DNA of 27,228 nucleotides from Ectocarpus siliculosus (taxonomy: Eukaryota > Sar > Phaeophyceae > Ectocarpales > Ectocarpaceae), in contig FN648468.1 in the NCBI GenBank assembly GCA_000310025.1, positions 98,819 through 126,046 on the forward strand, read 5' to 3'. The notes below the pieces were generated by a model. It was not told where the DNA came from. It was given only the letters and a program-made list of their open reading frames with translations, and searched no databases. Both the position numbers and the translations under genes were made by a program. Positions 1-9,548 of this stretch are shown here, piece by piece (the stretch's first letter is position 1; every line of letters starts with the position of its first letter).

Positions 1-41
1 GGGCACGCCTGCTCGTGTTGGTCTTGCCCGGTGCATCTCGC

Positions 42-311
42 TCAACAACAATCCTCATGGCAGCGAGCATGGGGTCCGATGTGTTGCCAGTGTCGCCTAC
101 GGAGGTAGCGGTAGTTGGTGGTGGTTGTGACGGACGTGGCGATGCTGTCGGTTGAGCCAGCGGTGGCAGAGTTGGCGTCTTCGTCGATACTCGACAGCGG
201 CTGGACCGGCAGGGAGCTGCTGTCGTCATCGTTGCCCGGGCTGGACGGAACGCTCGATCTCGAAGACCGGTGCAATGCTGCCCTGAAGCGCTTCAGAAGG
301 GGTCTGTCCAT
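42..311 (-). CDS. Possible Ser/Asp-rich exon, partial, left edge
   Basis: On the minus strand an ATG at 311 opens a frame that reads MDRPLLKRFRAALHRSSRSS, then a stretch rich in Ser, Asp and Thr containing PGNDDDSSSLPVQPL and DSIATSVTTTTN. The SSLPVQPL piece recalls the NNDALPVQRLPD motif of the other minus-strand fragment at 2247-2520. Both may therefore be pieces of one minus-strand gene, a relative of the plus-strand WSC gene. After the Thr run the frame becomes unconvincing; the neighbouring frame reads more naturally toward the left edge (GDTGNTSDPMLAAMRIVV). An intron or a frameshift near position 100-120 is therefore likely. No domain is recognised. Confidence 0.22.
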   Translation of the reverse strand: MDRPLLKRFRAALHRSSRSSVPSSPGNDDDSSSLPVQPLSSIDEDANSATAGSTDSIATSVTTTTNYRYLRRRHWQHIGPHARCHEDCC

Positions 312-413
312 GCGTGCAGCGTGCGCAGCGTGACGTTCGCAAGACAAGAAATGTGAAGACTCCAATTTACGTTGTGGATGGCCCACAAGGGGCGTCGTTT
401 CCGAGATTGGCAA

Positions 414-2246
414 TGGATTATGTCGTCATCGCACTGCAGCAAAAGGCAATACATCCAAAGTACTTTTTCATCCTTCTCGCATTCTAGCCTGATCTCGTGG
501 ACACGTTTAAATGCACACGCGAGCTCCGTGGAAGAGAAGTACATGAGTTCTCTCGGGGGATGAAGGAAAGGCACTGTCGGGTTGAAGTGTTGGTTTGGTG
601 GGAGAGTCTACTCAACGGCTGCTACCGGCAAACCTCTGCACTACGTGATAGAGCGTGGATGAGAGAAAATTGAGGACCACTACAACAATATAGGGTGCGT
701 CTTCGACATGCTGTAGGAAGGGACACCTCTGTTGTCTGGAGTACATGCGGCATCATTGCAAATCCTGGGACTGGAGATTTTTCCCCCAAGAATTCGGCAT
801 ACTATGTACAGCAGCAGCAGTCTATGCATGCATAAATTCATGTGCCATTGACTCTACTGGACAAAGTATGGACCGTCCCATGGACCGTACCATGGGACGG
901 CAAAGGATACATGTAAAATGGCTGATGGCTAAACTCCTCTTCCGTTCACAGCAGATTGCCGACTCTGCAAATCACAATACGTTTGAGTTGCCATATTCAG
1001 GAGACCCTGGGAGCTTAAAGCAGCCACGATACATGTACGTACAGTAGAGCATGATAATATATGGCAATTCTACCGAAAGCGAGGGAAGATGCGTGATGCT
1101 GCTGCCTCGTTTGTGTTCTTCGAAATCGTTATCGTACAAGTACCGGGAAAGGAGGTACACATATTATTGCCAACATTAGGTGAAGGAAATTGGACGGCGT
1201 GCAGGCACCAAACTTATTGTACTGCTACCCATGGTCGCTGCATGGAAGGCCGCAAAGTTCAGCATCATCAGACGAGGAAAGAAGGAAAGTCCTGCTTGAA
1301 GTGCGGGGGGGGTGTTGCTCAATACGCCAGAGCCGGAGACTGCTGGTGTACATATACTCAACGGCCGAGTGCTGGTATTAGACTGCTGTTATTTGGTGAA
1401 CGGGTTCACCCACAGGTTTTTAGAAAGTAAACATAACCTCACAGAAAGACTACCCGTTCGAGATATAACCAACCTCAGTCGAAAGGGATATTGAATATTT
1501 TCAGTAAGTGGATTGAAACCGACTGGAGACTGGGCTTAGTTTGAGTTTGTGTAAGCCTTACACTGAGTTATCAGTGATGCCAGTTGGTGCTAAGAACAAA
1601 AACATCTGTATAGATAGGTGGATACATGGTTAACACATCCCCTGTAGTTTTCTACTGGGTCGACGACAGAACTATCGGGGAAAAGCTCTCCGTTGTGTCG
1701 TGTGTTACAGAATGTGGCCTTCCCTAGGAACACGGCGAAGTGTCGTTTGACAACTTGCTGCTTTTAGAAGTACTTCGTACTGTTGTTTTGTTGAGACTGA
1801 TTTGAATCTAGACTACAGCAGTAAACTGCTACTATTGAATTTTTTTAATGTTGTTGAATTTCAACAGTTGGAGTTGTAGATCTGAGCAGCTGTTCCCCGC
1901 TCATTTGTTTTTGTAGGAGAAAACTTTGCAGCAACGGACATGCATTGTTTTAACCATGGGTTGGTTCGGTGGCTCTTCCTCTCAAGCGGGTTGACAAGGG
2001 CGCAGCGCGAGCTATCCTCCAGAGGGCTACATAGTTGGCTCAACAACAGTCACTACGCCGGGAGCGGCGCGAGCGGTTGGCGATGTCGAAGTCGAAGCAG
2101 AGTCGTCCGATCCACATCGCCCCCGCTCGGAGAAAAAAGAGGAAAACAATTGAAACAACAGCTAAGTAGACCAAACCGCCGATGAGCCCAGACAAAACTC
2201 TTGCTGCAAGGGACTATCGGCTGCACCTGCCGTCACGACTCCAGAC
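414..2246. other. Stretch without a supportable gene
   Basis: I see only short open frames on either strand, none with family motifs or matched splice signals. The stretch contains one strong hairpin (873-900) and AT-rich patches around 1760-1860. It could hold introns or regulatory DNA of the minus-strand fragments on either side. Confidence 0.4.
873..900. repeat. Perfect 11-bp inverted repeat (hairpin)
   Basis: CCGTCCCATGG at 873-883 is mirrored exactly by CCATGGGACGG at 890-900, leaving a six-base loop. The left arm is also part of a short direct repeat, ATGGACCGT followed by ATGGACCGT. No T-run follows and no gene end is near, so the role is unknown. Confidence 0.7.
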
Positions 2247-2520
2247 CTACAGATGTAGATAATGCGATTGCGACATGGGGCGAACCCGACTGGTAGGGGA
2301 CCAGAAGCTGATCTCACGCACAGACTCGTCCGCCATGTCCAATTCTCCTGACACAGCAGGCTCCGGGGTAGGAATGACAGGGTCGGTCGAGTCGTCTTTT
2401 TCGTCGGTGGCGGCGTCGTTGTCCATGTCTGGCAACCGCTGAACGGGAAGAGCGTCGTTGTTGCCGGTGGTGCAGGTCAAGGTGGAGGTGGAGGTCAAGG
2501 AAATTATCTGAGTGCACACA
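2247..2520 (-). CDS. Ser/Thr-rich linker fragment, inverted relative of the WSC-gene stalk
   Basis: The minus strand reads LTSTSTLTCTTGNNDALPV, then QRLPDMDNDAATDEKDDSTD, a Pro-rich piece and GELDMADESV, and stops at 2247. The order matches the plus-strand stalk of the WSC gene: STTGNNNALPVHQLPDEND and GALDTTDESDS at about 2969-3100, and TGNNDAATDEKHD at about 3165-3200. Similarity also holds at the nucleotide level, for example the CACCACCGGCAACAAC core. A minus-strand acceptor-like site (TGCACTCAG) sits just before the ATAATTTCC that opens the homology. No start codon or signal peptide is visible. It is most likely one exon of a divergent paralogue or an inverted partial duplicate. Confidence 0.4.
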
Positions 2521-2900
2521 AAGGAAAGTTTGCTTTTGATTGCTGATTGATGGGTGGACAAAATGCTATTGCGTCGGAGATAGATGTGAGGGTGGGGTCG
2601 GTGGGGCCAAAGGAAAAGGGCGAGTGATGAAGTATATCGCGAGGATGCGTTATCGTTGTGGTAGAAACGTGGGGTAATCTCCCCGTACTGACGTGTCTTT
2701 TGAGATATTAGAACATTAGAAGATAGAAAATGTGTTTTTCATAGTTTCTCCGCACCGATGTATTTTTGAAGTTGTCGAAGTGGAACGTACACGATATGGG
2801 AGAAGCGGCGGGGAAAGTCATTGTCGGTAATCTGACGACTTGTTTGCAAATTGCAGAATAATGATGTTGTGAAGAAAAGTTATATGCGGAGGAATGTGAG

Positions 2901-5518
2901 CGTCAAGCTTCACCACCGCCACCACCACCACCACCACCTCCTCGACCTCGACCTTAACCTCAACCTCCACCACCGGCAACAACAACGCTCTTCCCGTTCA
3001 CCAGCTGCCCGACGAAAATGACGACACGGTCGGTGTTCTGTCTCCTTCCTCGAAGCCCGTCGATTATGGAGCATTGGACACGACGGACGAGTCTGACTCG
3101 ACCACGGCAGCGTTAAGTTTCACCTCCACCACGTCCTCGACCTCAACCTCAACCTCCACCACCGGCAACAACGACGCCGCCACAGACGAGAAACACGACA
3201 CAATCGGTGTTCTGGCTCCTCCGTTGTCGAAGCCAGTCGTTCTGCAACCGAACAAGGACAACGGGGTTGGCTCGCCTATGGCCATCACTGCCGCCCCTGA
3301 GCACGTTGGCTGCTTCACGTTGAGCCGGATGGAGGTGTTCCTTCGCAACCGGATCACCGACAACCCCAGAGCTTCGACACTCGTGCGGGTGAACAGCAAG
3401 GCCGACATGACCCCCCAGGTAAGTTGGTGGACCCGTCAACTCAGCGACCTATCCCCGACTGCGCTGCATGCTGGGTCCCACCTAGACACGCCGTGCAGTG
3501 CTCGCGAGGAATCAAGCTGTTCCTAGAATTTCAAGCTGTTGGTCGTGGGTTGATATCGTGAGGTTTTTCCGCGCGATCAAAGAGTTTTACTTACACTTGA
3601 CCCTGCTGTCTTTTCACACATTACGCCTCTGTTGTCTTCGCTGACTGGCCCTGCTCCCCGTTCCCCCATCTCTCTCAGGAGTGTGTTGGTATCTGTGCCG
3701 GTGGGGGAAGCGTTGTATTCGCGGTCAGCAGATGCGACCTGTTCACCAGCTTGTCGGAAGCAGACTCTGCCGGTTTCCTCGGCGGCAGGGGTAATGGCGT
3801 GTGCAATTCCCCGTGCACCGGCGACGCTTCATAAACGTGCGGAGGACATGCCGCGTTTGACGCGTACAAGATAGTCCCCAGGGGAGACGACGAGAACACC
3901 GACGGCATCGCCTTGGGCAACTCACCTACTACCACAGATACCGCCACAACCTCCCCAACTACCGGTAAGGTGAGAGATGCCGGGGTTGTACTGTAGTTGA
4001 TTCACTGTCTGTTGGGTGTGTATGCGTGGGCAAAGGTCGGTCTGTACAAAGCTGCCAGCATAGTGCGTAGAGCACGGGGAAGGTATGCATACCATCACAT
4101 GGTGCTGTTCTTGTCCCTTTCCTCTTCTTCCTTGAACTACATGTGTTGTCGGTTGGCAACCGCACATTCACCGCCCTAGGGTAAAGCCCCTCGTCTACTC
4201 TCGTGTACAAATGCGTCAGTCTTTGCTAAGGGCGTTGTAGATCTCGAGGCCAACACAAACCACGGCCGATGTTTCCTGCAGCAAGAAAACGCTCGCTCCT
4301 TGACCGCACGTGTTTTTCTCGACCTCACCCCCCGACACGCTGCACTGACGTTTCGGCGTGGACGTGCTTTTATCCTTCTTGCCTTTAATGTACGTGTGCT
4401 TTGGACGTTGCTTGTCTGAGACCTACCAAGTTTGGAGAAGTCCAGCGATTGGGACGTGGGTTCTAAGTTTCCCGCCTACGGGCAAGCTCTTTGTATTTGT
4501 TCCTCGCAACGTTGTGAGGTTATTCGCTCCGTCTTTTTCTTCTCAACGTGCCGGTTTTTATGTTCAAGCACCACCAGGATCACTTGACATATCTGACGCC
4601 TCAAGAGTATTTTTTTGGCAGGTGTACAACCTTGGTTGCGAAGTAAATCAATGATGCGCCGCCTCAGCAGTGGTGTGTAGTACAGGAGGTGCTCTAGCGC
4701 CAACCAGCAGCACGCAACAGAACAATTGTTGTCGGAAAAAAGTGACAATGGAAAGCGAACAATACCGACAGGTTAAATTAACACGTGAACCAAGATGACC
4801 TGATTCGGAAAACCGGTTTTCTTCGCTAGCTCATCGCCCCCTTATCCGCCTTGTTTCGCCCCGATATTGTTTTTGTCGTGATGGCGGCGTGATGTAAATT
4901 GTTGGTTGAACAGTACAAGGACTCAGCATGGGGGCAAAGCCAACAACCGACCGCATGCCTCACCAGGAAATGTTCCGTTGTTCCCAGGGACGCTGAGTTT
5001 GCGTCTTTTTTCGTGGCACCTCTATATTCCGAGGAAATTGGTTGATGTCGATTGATATGCCAACATTCTCTCCGCACGCCCCGTCGATTCCCGACTCGGG
5101 TACCCCCGTCCTTGCTAACAGAAGGAAAGAAAGCGTTAAACGATGCACCCAGTGACGTCGCCGGCACCGGCACCGCCGACCTCAGCGATGACGACGACAG
5201 CAGCAGCAGCAGCAGCAGCAGCAGTGCCAACGACGACGACACAGCGATCAGCAACGACGACGGCACAGCGATCAGCAACGGCAGTAGCAGCAGCGACGAC
5301 GACGTCGACAGCAGCAGCAAGGATGACGTTAACAACGACGGCAACAACAACAACAACAAAAACGACGACGACGGCACAGCGATCAGCAACAACAGCAGCA
5401 GCGACGATGACGACGGCAGCAGCAGCGGCGGCAGTGGCAACAGCAGCAAGGACGACGACGACGGCAACGACAACGACAACGACAACGACAATAACTTCAA
5501 CAACAACAACGACAACAA

Positions 5519-5555
<37 letters not shown>

Positions 5556-8204
5556 AACGATGACCCAGGCCCGGAAGACTTCACCGCCGGCGACGAAACA
5601 TCCAACACCGAAGCGGTGAGGAACAAACTGCAGAAACTTGGATACCTCTCTGAATATGGCAAATCATTCTCTACAGCTAGTTGCGGTGTTGCGGCCCAGT
5701 GGGTCAGTAGCGGGCTTGGTGAACTTGAGCTTGAGGCATTTTTCAACTGTGCGGTAGAGACAACTTGCAATCTGGATGTCCAACATGTCGACATGATGGA
5801 AGATTTGTGCTTCATAGACGCGGCGGTGACAGATGAGGTAGCCTCAAGGTCAGGATTCCAACATCCACTCACTCACCCACCCACACACCACACACACGCG
5901 CGCTGCGGGGGCGTTGCACCGCTCTGTTCAGGACGGATAAGTTGCCCCACCTCCACAGACCCGCCGAAAAGCGTGTTAATGATCCTCCTCCAAACCCTCG
6001 TCGTACAGATTCGCCAGGGGACTGTGAACCTCAAGACCTTCGTCCGATGGTGGAAGCCGCGCCAGCTATCCCTCGTGGACGGGTTCGTCCTGAAGCTGTG
6101 CAAGATGACGCGTGCAGGACAGGAGAAGTCTTGCCAGGTACGTACCTTGCTACATACCACCGCCCTTAGTTTGCTTCCCCCCATGTGTTGCACCCAACAA
6201 GCTCAATTGAGGTTAAAACCAAACGAATCATTTTATTGCTCTCATGGAGCTCGCATCAGGCGTTCATGCAGTAGAGACACGTGAGGTAGAATCAAAGCGC
6301 GACTTGTGTTTGATGCTCACCAAACTGTCCCTCCCTCCCTCTCAACAAACTCCATGGGAACACAGGCCATGTGTCCGGAAAGCCTGTCTGGGCAGTCAAG
6401 AGCACACACATAAGTGTGGAATGCTGTGCGAAAAGTCACCCCCATGGCTTGCGCAGCAGTCAAGTATCGCACCTCTCTCGTCCTGTTTTTCCCTGTCGTT
6501 TTTCATAACCCTCTCTGCGTGATATTCTCGTTTGACGTGCCACCTGCCAACTCTTAGGACATGCCCTTGGATAGTTCAACCAAGTGGTACGGGTCGAGGG
6601 TAAGCACGGGAGGCCCAGGAAGGACGGACGCTTCGTGTTCCGTGTTTCGACAGGAACTCCTAGAGGCCTGAAGAACAAAGCGGTGAGTACAGGGAATTTT
6701 CCATGCGGTACACCTCGTTAAGTCTCGGACACTAATCTTGTTTGCAATCGGTAAATGGTCGCGGTGTTTCTGACAAAGTGGGTGCAGGATGCTGCGCTCT
6801 CTCGCGTGCTCTCGAGGCAGCTAGCGTGAGATGCTCTTGTCGTTTGATGCTCGCCCTCGTCGTTTGATGCCAACGACGAACATTACCAGTTGCGACCAAG
6901 TACTGTTCCGTTTCCGGACAAGGCGTGTCGATGTTCCTTGGAAAGTATATACCACCGTTTGTATTCCTACAAGAGGCATCCGTGGGCAAGGTTAACGCTG
7001 TCAACCGTGTTTGCCGTAGATGATTCACGCCAGAGCTACAGTAGCTCATGCTGCCAAAAACATCTATAGCCGTTTGCTCTCTGTCACGGCCGCTGTTCGT
7101 CCTGGCATTGATGGTCCTTTTCCCATCAACCGGGTGTACAACTCACACGCCCTTGTCTCGCTCTGCTGTTTTTGCTAACGATAACTTCCTTCACAGCGGG
7201 AGCTCAATGCGGGAAGCTCGGCAGCCTTGGACATGTGGATGTCGGTCCTAGAAGGTGTCACAACGCGTGACACCCAAAAGGAGGCCTTATTTTCCGGGGT
7301 AAGCACTTGTTGTTGTTGTTGTTATTTAATTATCACAGTGTACGTGTTTGGGGGCGGCGGCGGCTTGTCAATGCTGTCATTGTCGCCGTTGGTGTTGGCG
7401 TTGCAGTTGCCGCTCTTCACTGTTGAGGACATTATTCGCTTCTGTGTCTGTATTCTAGCCGGTAGCCGACGGTACGGTAGAGTTCTTCCTGCCACGGCAC
7501 GGAAGCGTACGGTAACCATAGTAGCTTTACGTTCCACGAAGCACCTACACTAACCATGCATTCCGTTCCATGCACATATCCAACTCTGCAACATGCACTC
7601 GTGCGACACGCAACTATTGCAGGACACTCCGCGGGCTGGCAACCCGGGTGACTCTTTCAAGTTCTCCATGGAGCTCGGGCCGTTCACGTTCGCCCCCACG
7701 CCCGCCTTCCGTGGCGACAGCATTTCTGTCGATGACTACCCACTCATCCCGGGTCAAATCTTGTCGACGGCACCAGTCGTCGATTCCGCTAACTTGGAGG
7801 TCACGGAGGTCGGGGACCTCGTTTTGCGGCGGGGCGACATCCCTGCCTACCCCAGTGACCACAAACCGCTGTGGGCCCACCGTGTTACGGGGTCGGTCGG
7901 AGGTACTGCCAACTGGAGGCTAGGGTGTGCTCTGGAGGTATGGTGGCACAGGGCCACGAACGGTGGCGAAGGCATGGGCGTCCCCGTCCACCTGGTCGTG
8001 AAGAACGGCAGGTGGAGGGTCGGCCGGGGGTGGATGTGCACCCTGGGCCGAATCCCCAGCGTGGCGGGAGGGTGGAGGGTCCACCTCCCGTGGGACTCCC
8101 ACGGGAAGACCCTCAAGGCGGCGTTGCTTCAGCTCTGCGACGGCAGTGTCGTGATGGCCACCGGAGAGGGGGATGTGGCGTGGAGCTCTTCGCCCTCGCC
8201 GTGA
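2901..8204 (+). CDS. WSC-domain / acidic linker / PH-like / lectin-like protein, multi-exon, with one in-frame stop
   Basis: Proposed exons are ~2901-3418, 3679-3964, 5122-5837, 6009-6137, 6575-6682, 7197-7298 and 7623-8204 (TGA). All internal boundaries are GT-AG and phases agree at every junction (0, 1, 0, 0, 0, 0). Order along the protein: Ser/Thr-rich stalk with two imperfect repeats; a WSC domain (VGCF, ECVGIC, CNSPCTGDAS, TCGG); a ~150-residue Asp/Ser/Asn linker; a helical-looking region (EAVRNKLQKLGYLSEYGKSF); a PH-like domain; and a C-terminal exon with bulb-lectin-like patches. WSC domains bind carbohydrate and are usually extracellular. No membrane segment is visible to explain the cytosolic PH domain, so two genes or a broken gene remain possible. 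Exon 3 has no early ATG, which argues it is internal. The 5' exon with start and signal peptide was not found. The TAA at 3832 interrupts the WSC domain. Confidence 0.5.
2912..3230 (+). repeat. Two imperfect Ser/Thr-rich stalk repeats in exon 1
   Basis: The motif TSTSTTGNN, then an acidic stretch, then (T/I)GVL(S/A)P..SKPV, occurs twice in the same frame: once at about 2945-3060 and again at about 3140-3235. The DNA is also repeated (CACCACCGGCAACAAC, then TCGGTGTTCTG). Such Thr/Ser-rich segments are typical O-glycosylated spacers of wall-associated proteins. That role is an inference. Confidence 0.6.
3290..3890 (+). other. WSC domain split over two exons
   Basis: Exon 1 gives EHVGCFTLSRMEVFLRN and ends ...KADMTPQ before a GTAAGT donor at 3419. 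Exon 2 starts after CTCTCTCAG at 3679 with ECVGICAGGGSVVFAVSR and goes on to GVCNSPCTGDAS, a TAA codon, then TCGGHAAFDAYK. WSC domains usually carry eight Cys. Here I count seven, because the usual C-x-C pair is reduced to one Cys (SRCDLFTS). The acidic and Thr-rich tail (PTTTDTATTSPTT) leads to the next exon. The family is a carbohydrate-binding module named after yeast WSC stress sensors and is common in stramenopiles. Confidence 0.65.
3832..3834 (+). other. In-frame TAA inside the WSC domain
   Basis: The frame reads PCTGDAS-TAA-TCGGHAAFDAYK. WSC domains commonly have a polar residue such as Gln between Ser and Thr-Cys-Gly-Gly, and CAA to TAA is a single transition. The frame stays open and domain-like on both sides and reaches a correct donor at 3965. 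The stop is therefore either a recent nonsense mutation, a sequencing error, or a reason to see this copy as a young pseudogene. Confidence 0.7.
5160..5570 (+). repeat. Trinucleotide-rich Asp/Ser/Asn linker
   Basis: Runs of GAC, AGC and AAC with GGC encode poly-Asp, poly-Ser and poly-Asn blocks and a GNGNGNGN tail, in the frame fixed by the exon phases (acceptor TTGCTAACAG at 5121). The heptad DGTAISN or a close form appears three times on CACAGCGATCAGCAAC. Because the DNA is near-pure trinucleotide repeat, the other plus frame is also open (Thr/Ala-rich), and so is the minus strand (Leu/Ser-rich, up to 5872). I take those as by-products. The repeat may vary in length between individuals. Confidence 0.75.
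6009..7298 (+). other. PH-like domain over three exons
   Basis: Exons 6009-6137, 6575-6682 and 7197-7298 join in phase 0 to about 113 residues, close to the normal PH length of about 100-110. The pattern fits PH order: RQGTVNLKTFVRWWKPRQLS, then LVDGFVLKLCKM (first strands and WKxRxLxLxDG). Next come RVEGKHGRPRKDGRFVFRVS (middle strands), and AGSSAALDMWMSVLEGV (C-terminal helix with the invariant Trp). PH domains bind phosphoinositides or proteins at membranes. The basic GKHGRPRK loop would suit that, but ligand binding cannot be judged here. The assignment rests on pattern recognition only. Confidence 0.55.
7623..8204 (+). other. Terminal exon with bulb-type-lectin-like segments
   Basis: After ACTATTGCAG the frame is open for 193 residues to TGA. 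Two stretches resemble the beta-prism lectin pattern of hydrophobic-x-hydrophobic-x-x-DG-hydrophobic-hydrophobic-hydrophobic followed by a Trp. They are LEVTEVGDLVLRRGD with PLWAHRVTGS, and LLQLCDGSVVMATGEGDVAW with SSSP. The mannose-binding QxDxNxVxY signature is not intact, so sugar binding is uncertain. The exon is GC-rich and the region between the two stretches (GMGVPVHLVVKNGRWRVGRG) is less distinctive. A 10-bp near-contiguous inverted repeat lies at 8086-8106. Confidence 0.4.
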
Positions 8205-9389
8205 AGGGGGATGGGTTGCCGTCAGTGGTTTCTTCCTGAGTCATTCGACGATCGGTCGCGTGTGTAAATAGGTGCCCGTTCTTGCAACGGAGCGCCGATG
8301 AAGGCAGGAGGGGCGCACTGATGAAAATCATTTTTCTTTTGTGAATTGAGGACAACAGCCCTTCCGTTGCCCCGTCGTGCACGTTTGGTTTGTTTGAGTT
8401 CTGCAAGCGGGCGTGGCGTGGTGTTCAGTCTTGACGGTTCTGTTTGTGGCCTTGAGAGTTCGTTTTGTGTATGCATCCATCAGAATGTTGGGCTTAAGGT
8501 TGGGGGTCTCGACTTGCTCGTCCGCGTGGTGGTTGCCCTTGCGCTGTTTTGCATTCGCCCCCACATGGAACAGTTTCAGTTGTTTCAAGGGTGTATTTTC
8601 TTGTTGTTCGGTGTGAGCTCGGGAATGTCTGTCATGCGTGATTCCCATGTTTAGTCGACAAGGATGGTGGCGTTGATTTTGCACGGGGGGAAGGGCCTTC
8701 CGCCTCACGTTTGTGTTTTTCATTGATGTCGGGCTGTAAGGTCGCACTAATTTTATCGTTGTTTCGGTGGAGTATAGCATTTGCGCTGAATATGCTGAGC
8801 TGGACGTTTGTCTGCCACGGCATGACACAACTAGGAAGGGAGGTGTTTGAGTGGTACACCTATATTTGAATAATCTATATGGTAATTTTTTTGACACCCT
8901 ACAATATTGTGGATGATGTTCGGCGACTGGAAGGCCGCCACAGATACATGTAGGCTGCATCTATCTCGACACCTGAACAAGCACGACCGAGCGGGGAAAC
9001 ATGTGTTGTCAAGCAACCTGATACCATTAATCTGGAGGTGTTGCACCTGCAGAACGTACCACCCAGGATATTCATTGTTGTCCGGCTCGCTGCTCGTAGG
9101 TGTCGTTTGTCGTCTACCTACCAGAGTCCGTCCTGACTCCCGACCTCTATTCAGGATCTATTCCCTCTCTGTCGACTGTTTGTACACTTTGTCAAGCAGG
9201 AAATCATAGAGGGAAGTAGTGTAGTGCCGCACACCGCCTTCGCCACCCACGTACAGATTGAGGCACCAAGAATCCAAAGACAAAGTCACTCGCTTCGAAG
9301 AGGACCTCGTTCCTAGGTGACGCATGCAGGAAGACAGAGGGCGAGGAGAGACCCCAAAACTGAAACAACATGCATGAGGGCGAGAGCAG
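8205..9389. other. 3' flank of the WSC/PH gene
   Basis: This stretch is T- and G-rich on the plus strand and probably contains a long 3' untranslated region. A long open frame on the opposite strand at 8328-8960 lacks motifs and overlaps this presumed UTR, so I do not call it. I see nothing else to annotate. Confidence 0.4.
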
Positions 9390-9548
9390 AGCCCACCGAT
9401 CGTGTCTTTTGGAACCGGACATGCTATCAACTGCGATGAATGGTTTGATTCATTGAAAAGAAAGCATTGCCGTTGCAAGCAGCAGCGTGTCGATCCTGGC
9501 CCCACCCAAGTCGCTCAGTTTTTTTCCAAGGTCCATACACGTTGCAAA
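9390..9548 (+). CDS. Orphan exon candidate, Cys/Lys/Arg-rich
   Basis: Between a CAG acceptor-like site at 9387-9389 and an AAA|GTGAGT donor at 9549 lies a 53-codon frame. It reads SPPIVSFGTGHAINCDEWFD, then SLKRKHCRCKQQRVDPGPTQ, then VAQFFSKVHTRCK. Its composition looks like real protein, unlike its surroundings: aromatic and charged residues mixed, with CxxxxxxxxxxxCRC spacing. The exon is phase 0 at both ends. No family is recognised, and no convincing partner exon was found (a possible acceptor lies at about 9617). It may be a relic of a transposon or of a decayed gene. Confidence 0.25.

Noticed and set aside
1455-1470. GTTCGAGAT, resembling a tRNA T-loop
   Set aside because: No matching acceptor stem, anticodon arm or A-box at the right distance.
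4826-5872. Long minus-strand Leu/Ser-rich open frame (348 codons)
   Set aside because: It is the reverse of the trinucleotide linker of the plus-strand gene; poly-Leu/Ser comes from GAC/AGC repeats, and no motif or splice support exists.
8086-8106. Inverted repeat TCCCGTGGGA with TCCCACGGGA
   Set aside because: It lies within GC-rich coding sequence and has no terminator-like or regulatory context.
8328-8960. Minus-strand 210-codon open frame
   Set aside because: No motifs, biased composition, and it lies over the presumed 3' untranslated region of the plus-strand gene.
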